Below are positions 54,133-64,000 of a stretch of 64,000 bases of DNA, piece by piece. Origin of the DNA: Micropterix aruncella (Eukaryota; Arthropoda; Insecta; Lepidoptera; Micropterigidae); assembly GCA_944548615.1 (NCBI GenBank), contig OX155976.1, forward strand, positions 6,422,952 to 6,486,951, read 5' to 3'. Each line of letters starts with the position of its first letter. Positions within the stretch are counted from its first letter, which is position 1. The notes below the pieces were generated by a model. It was not told where the DNA came from and searched no databases. It was given only the letters and a program-made list of their open reading frames with translations. The translations under genes were made by a program, and so were the position numbers.

Positions 54133-54711
54133 TCAAACATTTTTATAAGAAAGTAAGTAAATGGGTCGCAGATTGTATTGACCCTTTTGTAACTTCTTTG
54201 ATGAGGTCGTTCCATCTGGCCGGTGATCTGCCTCTGCTTCTTCTTCCCTCCACTGAAAGCATTTTCTCCAGATTCTCTGGGTTTCCCCTGGCAACATGAC
54301 CGAAGAACTGCAGGACCATCTCATGCATACGGTGGAGAGCCTCACTTGGATGTCCAGTTCGTCCAGGACATATTTGTTGGTGCGGCGTGCTGTCCATGGG
54401 ATTCCTAGCATTTTGCGCCAACACCACATCTCTAGTGCATCGATTTTGGTGCGTATAGGAGCCTTCAGGGTCCATGTCTCCGATGCATAGAGAACGATCG
54501 AGAAAACCAGAGCTCGAACCAGCCTGACCTTAGTCCGCTTACTTATACCCCGATTCTTCCACAGCCTTTCTAGCTTGCTCATGGCCGATCTTGCCATCTG
54601 GCTTCTGCGTGAGACCTCCTTTTCGCAGTTTAATTCGTTGCATATCATGGAGCCCAGATAAACAAAGTCTTTCACAGCTTGAAGGTCACTCAGCTCGTTG
54701 GTGCGTTGCAT
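54133..54711 (-). mobile_element. RTE-clade LINE, reverse-transcriptase C-terminus
   Basis: A 192-codon minus-strand frame: LQAVKDFVYLGSMICNELNC, RRSQMARSAMSKLERLWKNR, VRLVRALVFSIVLYASETWT and EMWCWRKMLGIPWTARRTNK are the standard C-terminal part of RTE-type (endonuclease-reverse transcriptase) proteins of insects. After residue ~135 a frameshift moves the match to another frame (FFGHVARGNPENLEKMLSVE, GRRSRGRSPARWNDLIKEVT). The catalytic palm is not included. A Helitron-like element adjoins the 3' side. Confidence 0.85.
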
Positions 54712-54724
54712 GGTTCCAGCCCGG

Positions 54725-55355
54725 TGATGAAGACTTTAGGACGGTACAAACCTACCGTCCAGCAATTCCACGAGCTTGTCAGAGACCAACGCCTTACGGC
54801 GAGGCACCGGAAAAGATACTCAGCGGGCAGGCTTCGCTCCCTGACTACCAGTTTTGGAAGGAGATCTCCGCCTGGAATTAACCATCAGGATACCTCCAAC
54901 CTACCGACTGGTCACGGATCCGAAGCCACTTACGCGACCTCTACCTGCCTTATGTTCAGCGGTGATTCAGTTTGAATCTATCGCGGACCAAATGCATTTT
55001 TTGCCCGGCTCTGAATCAGGATCAGAAGCCTAGTAGTCATTTCAAGAGTGGTTGACGACAGGTCAACATCTACCCCCGCTGCTTAGAAGATAGTATATTT
55101 CCATAGTCTCCACACTCCTTCCGACACAACCGATTGGCGTCGCCGAACGGTGCGCGAGCCGTCCAGTAGCGCCGGGAGTCAATCCCCCAAGGGAAACCGA
55201 TCCACCAGCCGTGAGGCCTAGGACGCGAGAGCCCTACCCGGGGTAGTCTACCACGCAAGGAGGCTACTGAATAGGAGTTGAATCGTGAGTTGGACCGACT
55301 CGAAACACAGTGGATCTTATGGCCCAAGCTGCACGAAACCATTCGCTACACCCCG
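54725..55355 (+). mobile_element. 0.67-kb retroposon, subfamily 2, copy F (5' diverged)
   Basis: Contains GACCAACGCCTTACGGCGAG, GGAATTAACCATCAGG, GTTCAGCGGTGATTCAGTTT, GGTGCGCGAGCCGTCC, and ends GCTGCACGAAACCATTCGCT as in copy E. The 5' ~100 bp is poorly matched. It is the only copy with a LINE close downstream. Confidence 0.7.
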
Positions 55356-55391
55356 GAAGACCATATTTTTCTTACGTAATATTTTAGGACT

Positions 55392-55692
55392 CCTCACCGG
55401 ACACACGACCCTTAGAGCACATCTATTCAACCTTGGCTTGACCGAGAGCAAGGACTGCCGAATATGTGGCGTAGAACAGCAAAAAGATACTGTTTACTGT
55501 GACGAGCCTTTCTCGAACCCAGCGATCTGCCCAACTTGAAGGTCAGTGATCTGCATGGACTGGTAATCAGTATCGGGCTACTATCAGACCACTGACCCAA
55601 CGACAAAGTGCGAAGTTACAAACGATCTTATAGATCTAGGTGACATCAAGGGCTGAAATCAAGCCCCCCACTCCGTTTACTACTACTACTAC
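55392..55692 (+). mobile_element. 5'-truncated LINE with 12-bp target duplication
   Basis: TATTTTAGGACT occurs directly before (55380-55391) and after (55693-55704). The insert starts CTCACCGGACACACGACCCT and reads LTGHTTLRAHLFNLGLTESK and DCRICGVEQQKDTVYCDEP, the zinc-knuckle tail of RNase H-type LINEs, then ends in a (TAC)n tail at 55675-55692. This is a clear record of target-primed insertion. Confidence 0.85.
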
Positions 55693-55763
55693 TATTTTAG
55701 GACTTCTTTTCGTGGATGGCGGTATTTTCCTTTAGCTCGATGGGGTTCGTCAACATACACCAA

Positions 55764-56059
55764 GGGTTCGATTGCGTTTCTTCGTGAACTAAAATCGGAA
55801 ATTAGTCCGTGTGAACGAGACAGGGCAATACGCTAGAGCGGAGTGTGAGATGATCGGTTGTCACTTTTTGGCATTTTAAAACTGCCCGCCAAGGTCAAAT
55901 CTTACACCGCACGAAATAATGCTGGAATTTATTCGGACGAGTATAAGTTCGGCAGGTAGTATTTATCGACGATCGTTCGTTTCATATTCCGCTCTAATGT
56001 ATTGCTCTGTCGCTTGGACTAATTTTAGTTTTAGTTAACAAAGAAACGCAATCGGGCCC
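55764..56059. mobile_element. MITE, GGGCCCGATTGCGTTTC family, copy 2
   Basis: GGGTTCGATTGCGTTTCTTC on the left, inverted GAAACGCAATCGGGCCC on the right; long subterminal complementarity as in the copy at 29658. 296 bp. Confidence 0.85.
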
Positions 56060-56150
56060 TAAATACACACTAAATAAGCCCGGACTAATTTATATATATT
56101 TTTAAATAATTATTTGATAATTTGACGCCATGGATTATGGGGTCTGATAA

Positions 56151-56468
56151 GGGGCTCCCTAGATGATCAAGCATGCTTGACAAGCATCGCGTCGCGGGCT
56201 GGGAGGGAATAGTAAACCGCAGGAATATTGCAAATATTTTTTTCAAATGTTTACCAAAAATGCCTAATTTTGTAGTTTATACCAGGTTGTCACGATAATT
56301 AGACGTAATTGATTGATAAACGACGTGACTCCCTGGTATAAAACTACAAAATTGGGCATTTTTTGTAAATATTTTTAAAAAATATTTGCATGTTTCTTGC
56401 GGTTTACGATACCTGCCCAGCCCTTGACGCAATGCTTGACAAGCATGCTTGATCGTCTAGAGAGCCCC
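56151..56468. mobile_element. Palindromic MITE family, copy 4
   Basis: Complete copy, GGGGCTCCCTAGATGATCAA to GATCGTCTAGAGAGCCCC, with TAA immediately outside both ends (56148-56150, 56469-56471). This is the clearest hint of a 3-bp TAA target for the family. Confidence 0.88.
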
Positions 56469-56639
56469 TAACATTAATTTTATGCGAAATGCAACGAAAC
56501 ACGTAGGTAATTAAATAATAATCCCATACGTGCTTTGAAGTGGCCTTGCTGAACTACCGCATCCGACTTTCATCGATCTTTTCCGCAGTGCGGCTTCAAG
56601 GTTAACTGTGCCACGATTTCGCATAATTTTCAATCGATA

Positions 56640-57235
56640 AATAATAGGAGATCGTGGAGCATGTGTCACTTCTTCTTCATCATCATCATCAGCGCGCATT
56701 CGCCCACTGTTGGGCATACGCCTCTCCAATCAATCTCCATCCGGATCGGTTGCCCGTTTCCCTCATCCAGACTGGTCCAGCTGTCTCCTTGATGTCATCG
56801 GACCATCGGGCCGGTGGTCTGCCCACACTTCTTCTGCCTAGCCGGGGTCTCAACTCCAAAACGCGCTTGCTCCACCGTTCGTCGTGTCGTCGGGCCACGT
56901 GGCCGGCCCAAGCCCATTTCAGCTTGGCCACTCTTTGACCCACGTCGACCACCTTCGTGCGCTGTCTGATGAGCTCGTTTCGGATTCGATCGCGCAACGA
57001 TATACCGAGCGTGACTCGCTCCATGCTACGCTGCACCACCTTAAGCTCGTGGATCATCCCAGCAGTCAGTGTCCATGTCTCACAAGCATACGTCATAGCA
57101 GATAACACGCACTGATTATACACCTATGTCTTGAGCGATTAAGGAATTCTGGACTTCAGCACGAAGCTCAGCTTCCCGAAGGCTGCCCATACCAATTTTT
57201 TTCTTCGCTTTATCTCTGCCATTATCGAGTCCATG
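56640..57235 (-). mobile_element. RTE-clade LINE, reverse-transcriptase C-terminus, second family
   Basis: Minus strand. IKRRKKLVWAAFGKLSFVLK, a break, then VYNQCVLSAMTYACETWTLT, VVQRSMERVTLGISLRDRIR, VAKLKWAWAGHVARRHDERW and GRPPARWSDDIKETAGPVWM form the terminal part of an RTE-type LINE that is distinct from the one at 54133. The 144-codon stretch from 57123 is open. The frame closes in an Asp/Glu run from (ATG)n repeats near 56680, which belongs to the tail. Confidence 0.85.
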
Positions 57236-57569
57236 TGTCACATCATCTAGTAACTCATTCTTATAAAAAAAACTCAATTTAATCTAAAAACTGCATATAT
57301 ACCTACAGATAACATACATTGATTGTAAAAAAAAGAAGCTAATAAGGAGCTGCTTTATAACAAATGGTAATTATGATAAAACATCTATTTACATAAGTCG
57401 TTTAATTTCAAACTCTGCCAGATTGATTTTTTACAAGCTTTTATTTACCTTGCAATGTCGTACGTTAGTTAGGTCAAATCTTGCAAGCTGAATTAGAACC
57501 ACTTCCTCTTATCCTATGAAGTTGAAATTTTACATGTTGGTTCAGTTCCGATGACAATGCATTTTTATG
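57236..57569. other. Unassigned
   Basis: No feature recognised. Confidence 0.35.
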
Positions 57570-57700
57570 GTGAGCATGACATGATTCTACACCCATGATC
57601 AGCTCCCGACGAGGATACTATTCCACGGTCAACAGCACACAATTTTGTATACGCATTCAATTTTGATAGCCCGTTCTAAATTTAACCATGGCATGGCTGC
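57570..57700 (+). repeat. Single unit related to the 119-bp minisatellite
   Basis: CATGACATGATTC..., CCACGGTCAACAGC, TTTTGTATACGCATTCAATT and GATAGCCCGTTCTAAATTTA match the unit at 22522-22862, offset by part of a period. Confidence 0.65.
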
Positions 57701-57707
57701 TGCAACT

Positions 57708-58370
57708 TGTGTTGTCGACTACAGCGGGCGAGCCCGTCACCTCAGGAAGTTTTAACGATTAGTCGTTCTACCTCCCTGGAGTGAGCGCAGAAGACTTGAG
57801 GACAAAACAGTCCACCATCTAGCTACATCACAAGCCCGTAAGAGGCCAACGCCTTAACCGCGAGATAGCCAGAAGTGTTACCCGGCGGGCCTACACTCAC
57901 ACCCTTACTTCCAATTGTGACCAGATTACTCCAGTCTCTCGATTGGTTACGAGTTCGAGGTGGCTTGCGCGGTCCTCTCCCTTACGAAGCGGTGAAACGG
58001 TGTTTACCGAATCTATCGCGGACCACAGCATCCTTTGCCATCCTTGCCTCGGGTAGCCGATGGTCGTTTCGAGATCAGTTGCCGTAAGGTCCGCAACCAC
58101 CCCATCTCTATAGGAAACAGTACTGCTTCCAGACTTTCCCGACTGTTAGTCAGAGTGCACAGTCGATTGGCTTACGCCGCACGGTGCGCAGACCGCCCAG
58201 GAGCGCCAGAAGGTTGATTCCCAGGAGAAACTAACCATAAGGCCAGAGTCCTACCCAGGCTCGCACTTCATGCGTGGATGTCGTCGGATAGGTGTTGACC
58301 CGTGAGTGTGACCAACCCTGAACAGAATGGGTCTTCGTGGCCAACTCAGCAAGGGCTCATTAGCTCCCGG
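57708..58370 (+). mobile_element. 0.67-kb retroposon, copy C
   Basis: Full-length by comparison with copy B: starts TGTCGACTACAGCGGGCGAG and ends AAGGGCTCATTAGCTCCC. A Helitron-like element begins within 10 bp of its 3' end. No target duplication is seen, perhaps erased by that insertion. Confidence 0.82.
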
Positions 58371-58376
58371 CTCATC

Positions 58377-60486
58377 TCATATATAAAAAGAGAAGTTCCG
58401 ATTCACTCATTCATTCATTCATTCACTGACTGACTCATCAACGCCCAGCCCTAACCCTTAGACCTAGGAAGCTGAAATTCTGCACAGACGTTCCTTTTAG
58501 GACGTAGGCGCTCACTAAGGGCGGATTTTTCGAAATTCAACCCCTAAAGGGGTGAAAAGGGGTTTCACAGTTTGTATGGAAAACCTATATAGATGTACTT
58601 TTTAATTCGAAACTTTGAAAGACTACTCTAATAAACAAATAAGAAAATAGGTGTTTCATGTTTTTTCAAAATTCTACCCTTAAAGGGGAAAAACGGGGGT
58701 TTAAAATTTGTATGGACAAACGATTTTAGATGGAGTTTTTATTTCGAAACTTTGTAAGATTACTCTAATAAAGAAATAAGGAAACACGTGTTTCATATTT
58801 TTTCAAAATTCAACCCCTAAAGGGGTGAAAAGGGGTTTCGAAATTTTTATAGAAAGACAATATAGATGTACTTTTTAATTCGAAACTTTGTAAGATTACT
58901 CTAATAAACAAATAAGAAAATAGTTGTTTGAATAAACAATATTATTAAATGTTGTTTGAATAAACAATATTAGATGTGCTTATTATTTTGAATCTTTCGT
59001 GTTTTTTGCAAAATTCAACCCCTAAAGGGGTGGAAAGGGGTTATAAATTTTGTATGGAGAAACGATATAGCTAGTCTTTTTAATTCGAAACTTTGTAAGG
59101 TTACTCTATTAAACAAATAAGAAAATAGGTGTTTCATATTTTTTTTATATTCTACCCCTAAAGGGGTGAAACAGGGTTCCAAACTTTGTATGAATGAACA
59201 ATATTAGATGTGCTTTTTATTTCGAAACTTTGAAGGATTACTCTAATAAAAAAATAGGAAAAAACGTCCTTCGTGGTTTTTTAAAATTCAACCCCTAAAT
59301 GAGTGAAAAGGGGTTATACAATTTGTATGAAGAAACGATATAGATGAACTTTTTAATTCGAAACTTTGTAAGAATAAATTCTGCTAAATTTAAGGGGGAA
59401 AAGAAACTCTAATAAATTTAAGGGGGAAACAAGTGTTTCATGTTTTATCAATATTCAAGACCTAAAGGGGTGAAACAGTGTATATATTTTTTCTTTTGGA
59501 TAAACGATATTAGATTAACTTTTTAATTCGAAAGTTTTTTCTAATAAACTAATAAGCAAATAGGTATTTTATGTTTTTTAAAAATTCAACCCCTAAAGGG
59601 GTGAAACGGTGTTTCAAAATTTGTTTGGATAAACGACATTAGATGGACTTTTTAATTCAAAACTTTGTACGATTTTATAACTTTGTAAGATTACTCTAAT
59701 AAACAAATAAGCAAATAGGTCTTTCGTATTTTTTTAAAATTCAACCCCTAAAGGGGTGGAAACGGGTTTCAAAATTTGTATGGAAAAACAATATTAGATG
59801 AACTTCGTATTTTTTTGAAATTTCACCCATAAATGCGTAAAAAGGAGTTTTAAAGTTCTTATGGAGAAACGATATTAGACGGACTTTTTATTTTGAAACT
59901 TTGTAGGATTACTCTAATAAACAAATAATCAAATACGTCTTTCGTGTTTTTTTAACAATTCAACCCCTAAAGGCGTGAAAAGGGGTTTAAAATTTGTATG
60001 GAGAAACGATATTAGATGGAATTTGTAGGAATACTCTAATAAACATTTAGGCAAATACGTATATCGTTTTTTTAATTCAACCCCTAATGGGGCGAAAAGG
60101 GGTTTAAATGATATTAAACAAATAAGCAAATGCATGTTTCATATTTTCCTAAAATTTACCACTAAGGGGGTAGGAAGGGGTAAATAACGCTAAAAATCAA
60201 AATAGAATCTGAGTCGCGCCTGACGGTTCCCGGACGCGAGAAGGCGCTAGAACCTTATTATAAATTCATCATTTGTCTCAATAACATGCGTAGCGCAAGC
60301 ACCGCGATCGTCAAATGTTCACGCCTTAATTACTTAGTTGATCATCATGAAGTAAATATTGACAGGAGTACAGAGAAGGACGTTGGATACCTTTATATAT
60401 TACACGCAAAAGTTACCACTTGATTGGGAAAAAGGGATCTATCTTAACCCAAATTTAACGCGTGCGAAGCCGCGGGCAACAGCTAG
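58377..60486 (+). mobile_element. Helitron-like element with 13 internal repeats
   Basis: Start TCATATATAAAAAGAGAAGT; end GCGAAGCCGCGGGCAACAGCTAG, then T. Between lie 13 diverged units of 80-170 bp, each with a palindromic AACCCCTAAAGGGGTGAAAA heading (58539, 58674, 58812, 59019, 59152, 59290, 59456, 59587, 59744, 59825, 59961, 60080, 60158) followed by GGATAAACGATATTAGATG- and CGAAACTTTGTA-type blocks. No Rep/helicase coding is seen, so it is non-autonomous. A (CATT)n run lies at 58406-58425. Confidence 0.75.
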
Positions 60487-60833
60487 TATCATAATAAAAG
60501 CTTGTTTTTAAAAATGTGTTTTTATTATTAACTTATTTAAATACATTGGTCCTGCATCACATGGTTTCTATGTTTCCAAAACTTCACGTAGCTTCGAACT
60601 ACGCCAGATTGCAATATAATTTTAAAAACCTACCATTAAATTTCCAACACCGTAATATTCGTGACAAACGGTTTTCAAACGCCACCATATCCCAAATCCA
60701 ACAAACCAGAGCAAAGAAATCATCGAAAAACGGTTATGGCCTTATCGCGAATCTATTAGCTCTTCTGTGTTTTTGGTGACGTCACAGCCTGAAGTAGTAA
60801 CAAAAGCAGTCAGATCGCCTAGGATCTGACTGC
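60487..60833. other. Unassigned
   Basis: No gene. A 16-bp hairpin AGCAGTCAGATC...GATCTGACTGCT lies at 60806-60833. Confidence 0.4.
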
Positions 60834-60844
60834 TGACTTCATAA

Positions 60845-61500
60845 GAAAGCTAATGGGCCCCTGTTGCAGTTTGACCACTAAGGCCTATTTTGTTCAGGGT
60901 CGGTCATACTCACGGGTCAACACCCATCCGGCGGCCTCCACGTAGAAGTGCGAGCCAGGGTAGGACTACGGCCCTCGGGCCAGTTTCCCCTAGGAGTCAA
61001 CCTTCGGGCGCTCCTGGACGGTTTGCGCACCGTGCGGCGTCAGCCAATCGATTGTACATTCTGACCGACAACCGGGGGAATCTGTAAGCAGTTCTATCTC
61101 CTATAGAGCGGTGGTAGTCGTTTACCTTACGGCAACTGCTCTTGAAACGACAAATCGGCTACCCGATAACGGGTGAAAGGCACGACAAAAAATGCCGTGG
61201 TCCGCGATAGATTCCGTAAACACCGTATCACCGCTACGTAAGGGAGAGGACCGCGCAAGCGACCTCAAACCTGTAACCAGTCGGAAGACCAGAGTAATCT
61301 GGTCGCAACCGGAAGTAAGGGAGCGAGTGTCGGCCCGCTGGTTGATTAACCTTGGCTTCTTACGGGCGTGTGGCGTAACTAGACGGTGGACTGAGTCCTA
61401 AGTCATCTACGCTCACCTCATGGGAGACAGAACGATCTAATATCGTTAAAACTTCATGAGGTGACGGGTTCGCCCGTTGTAGTTGGCAAACTCTAGTTGG
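60845..61500 (-). mobile_element. 0.67-kb retroposon, copy D, with 11-bp target duplication
   Basis: TGACTTCATAA flanks both sides (60834-60844, 61501-61511). Between them is the family in minus orientation, AGCTAATGGGCCCCTGTTGC to CGCCCGTTGTAGTTGGCAAA. It is slightly offset at both ends compared with copy B, but clearly a separate insertion event. Confidence 0.87.
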
Positions 61501-61686
61501 TGACTTCATAAACAAAACTTGCCAGATCTAAATTTAAAATCAAGACCAGCTATATCCTATTTTCCGGCACAATAATATGCTTATTTTACTGCCTAATCTA
61601 ATAAATTTAAAAAATATGCACTAATAATTGTACTTATCAAATATTGCATTTTGTGACATTGATAATTATTATTAATGTCACAAACA

Positions 61687-62000
61687 GTGTTTTTAACTGC
61701 CCCACCTACACAAACGTAAGAGATACGGCCGCTATATATCGCCCGAACGCAACAACCCGTATCCCGTACTTTCGAGTACAAAAAAACAAAAAACCGAAAC
61801 CTACAAAGCGTACGTAATAAGTCAAATTGTTCCTACGATTCTAAATACAAAAAGGGTAATAAATAGGTCTCTTATGTAAAAAAATATCTGGTAGGTATAT
61901 TGTAAACAAGTATTGCTATTAAGAAATCTAATTTAAAAAAAAACAACATTTTTTTACCTATTTTTGGAATAATAGCCCAAAGGCAGGTCTAAATATTTAT
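61687..62000 (+). repeat. TACGAACGTACGTGATACG family, copy 3
   Basis: TTAACTGCCCCACCTAC start, then TATCGCCCGAACGCAACAAC, AAAGCGTACGTAATAAGTCA, TTGTTCCTACGATTCTAAAT, ending near AAAGGCAG. It matches the TTAA-flanked copy at 26655-27629 without the nested LINE. Confidence 0.7.
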
Positions 62001-62456
62001 TTATATAAATTATATTTATATAATTTATTATTAATGTCACACTCTTATTAACCCTTGGAGTAAATGGGTATTTTCATGGATGCATCTGTCTCTTTTGCTG
62101 GATTTTCGGCGACATCGACCTTAAAGTACTATAACTACGAAACTACTACACCAATCATAAAAAGAACAACTGCACAATGATTGCATTGAAATTTCGAATA
62201 TAGAATATTGAAATATCATTTTGTAAAACAATTAGATAATTATGAATAAATATGAGAACGTCAAAGAAGTGAAAAAAACGCGGAACCAGATCTGGTCGTA
62301 TCATACTCAACGGATAATTGTTTCCGAACCAGATTTGGTCGTATCATACTCAAGGGGTATAAAATTTACCCTACTATACAATAGACCTATCTGGAACTAA
62401 AGGGTTTTGAATTTAGATGACACGTCAAAGTTAGGTATAAAATGTATCAAAAAAAT
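62001..62456. other. Unassigned, with a 30-bp near-repeat
   Basis: GGAACCAGATCTGGTCGTATCATACTCAA-type sequence occurs twice (about 62282 and 62325). No gene. Confidence 0.4.
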
Positions 62457-63097
62457 ATAGATCTTTCTGCAAAAATAAATTATTAATTCACCATTGCTTT
62501 GCGATTATTTCGTTCCCCACATAGCCTAGTCAAATTACCTTAAAGGGACCTTGGATAGTTGGATATCACGTGGAGTCACCATTGGGTATCACGTGATAAT
62601 GCGTGGTTTACACGCATATGACGTGATATCCATCGGAAATCTAACAGAAAATAAGTTCAACAAGTCTATGACTGGGCTAAAAATTAAAAATAGAACCGTG
62701 TGACTTGGCGTGACGACGGTCCATGCCATTTGAGTTTCATAAGGTTCCATACATAGAGAAGAGGTTCAGTAGGGCTCTCTAGACGATCAAGCATGCTTGT
62801 CAAGCATCGCGTCGCGGGCAATCTGGGTTTTTTGGCGGGCACCAGCCAAAAAAACAGATTTTACGTTATTAGGAGTACCTATATGAGCACCGGGAGATGC
62901 AGCGGTAGGCAGGCCACGCCAACCGTTACTCGTCTTTTGACAGAGAGCGACAGAGTAATTTAAACAAGAAAGAGACAGTGAATCGAGAATGAGAATGTAC
63001 GTTCCAAATATGAAAAGCTGACCCAACCCTTTTGTAATGAGTGTAGAAATCGGGAGGAGCACCGCCTTACGAAAATTGTATTCCTAGTAACGTGCAC
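62457..63097 (+). repeat. 641-bp tandem duplication, unit 1
   Basis: Identical by eye to 63098-63738 apart from one A/G change (62577 region: CACCATTGGG against CACCGTTGGG). It contains a 48-bp end of the palindromic MITE (62772-62819) and a cluster of CACGTG-type palindromes at 62562-62632. Confidence 0.97.
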
Positions 63098-63738
63098 ATA
63101 GATCTTTCTGCAAAAATAAATTATTAATTCACCATTGCTTTGCGATTATTTCGTTCCCCACATAGCCTAGTCAAATTACCTTAAAGGGACCTTGGATAGT
63201 TGGATATCACGTGGAGTCACCGTTGGGTATCACGTGATAATGCGTGGTTTACACGCATATGACGTGATATCCATCGGAAATCTAACAGAAAATAAGTTCA
63301 ACAAGTCTATGACTGGGCTAAAAATTAAAAATAGAACCGTGTGACTTGGCGTGACGACGGTCCATGCCATTTGAGTTTCATAAGGTTCCATACATAGAGA
63401 AGAGGTTCAGTAGGGCTCTCTAGACGATCAAGCATGCTTGTCAAGCATCGCGTCGCGGGCAATCTGGGTTTTTTGGCGGGCACCAGCCAAAAAAACAGAT
63501 TTTACGTTATTAGGAGTACCTATATGAGCACCGGGAGATGCAGCGGTAGGCAGGCCACGCCAACCGTTACTCGTCTTTTGACAGAGAGCGACAGAGTAAT
63601 TTAAACAAGAAAGAGACAGTGAATCGAGAATGAGAATGTACGTTCCAAATATGAAAAGCTGACCCAACCCTTTTGTAATGAGTGTAGAAATCGGGAGGAG
63701 CACCGCCTTACGAAAATTGTATTCCTAGTAACGTGCAC
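63098..63738 (+). repeat. 641-bp tandem duplication, unit 2
   Basis: Direct, gapless second unit. The minus-strand 91-codon frame in each unit is duplicated exactly but overlaps the MITE end and has no recognisable domain. Confidence 0.97.
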
Positions 63739-64000
63739 AGATTAATGCACCTTTGCCCACACAAATTAACCTAACCCTACTTACTACTAAACCCACTGTC
63801 GCCGCGGACAAATGAGAAAACCATTTTTTTTATTTTCCAAAATTTTCTCGGACTTCCGATGGACATATCGGTAAAATACATTGCTTTTGTGTTTCTTTGT
63901 GCATCTTTGTCTACATTGTGTTTCGGGACATTTCCGATTGTTTCCTCTAGTGTGGCCTTATTGGAAACCCGTGCCCTAATTATATCCTGATTAGAATATG
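63739..64000. other. Unassigned
   Basis: No feature recognised before the window ends. Confidence 0.35.

Noticed and set aside
58539..60180. CRISPR-like array from CCCCTAAAGGGG repeats
   Set aside because: The intervals between headings are themselves repeats of one another, so there are no unique spacers.
62787..63703. Duplicated 91-residue gene pair on the minus strand
   Set aside because: The frames overlap a MITE end, lack recognisable domains and owe their identity to the 641-bp tandem duplication.
1..64000. tRNA or rRNA genes
   Set aside because: I looked for tRNA B-box-like GGTTCGA contexts and rRNA-like blocks and found none with a matching cloverleaf or core; a tRNAscan or Infernal run would be decisive.

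Overview
This window is nuclear DNA of an animal, most likely an insect and probably a moth or butterfly. It is AT-rich and dense in interspersed repeats. It holds RTE-, Jockey/CR1-, RNase H- and R2/R4-type non-LTR retrotransposon pieces, at least five mariner/Tc1 remnants, hAT, PIF/Harbinger-like and TTAA-targeting elements, and Helitron-like elements ending in CTAG. There is no bacterial gene organisation. The order-level guess is inferred from the repeat mix, mainly the RTE protein types and the Helitron-like ends; no rRNA, tRNA or complete host gene confirms it. Only two reading frames are long and clean: the C-terminal part of an R2/R4-type retrotransposon (2383-3129) and a 532-codon nuclease-like/CXC protein (45315-46913, minus strand).

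Layout. 0-3.3 kb: a divergent inverted repeat around an RNase H LINE fragment, then a Harbinger transposase start and the R2/R4-type endonuclease ORF. 4.5-12.9 kb: palindromic MITEs, a hAT MITE with a perfect 8-bp target duplication, Helitron-like elements, a TIR family with 120-bp internal repeats, and the first copies of a roughly 0.67-kb retroposon. 13.4-17.4 kb: LINE 3' ends, one with its last 134 bp of coding sequence amplified fourfold and one internally deleted RTE element. 18.8-20.9 kb: a Harbinger-like TIR element enclosing a broken serine-protease gene piece. 21-24 kb: nested TTAA element in a LINE 3' end, minisatellite, mariner remnant. 26.4-30 kb: MITEs, a LINE nested in a TTAA element, Helitron-like copies, retroposon. 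31.8-40.5 kb: mariner pieces, RNase H LINE, a hAT element with a palindromic 16-bp minisatellite, retroposon, an end-to-end mariner, a piggyBac-like end. 44.7-48.0 kb: a giant inverted repeat (arms about 1.09 kb) made from the 3' half of the nuclease-like/CXC gene. 49.5-64 kb: more copies of the same families, two RTE reverse-transcriptase pieces, a 2.1-kb Helitron-like element with 13 internal repeats, and a 641-bp tandem duplication.

The genes do not form a pathway. The window is an archive of nested insertions whose order can often be read from target-site duplications. The most unusual items are the nuclease-like/CXC palindrome, the protease-carrying Harbinger-like element, and the 0.67-kb GC-rich retroposon family with 11-12 bp target duplications and no open frame. 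Long stretches (for example 22.9-23.5, 29.96-31.8, 50.1-52.2 kb) show nothing I can assign.
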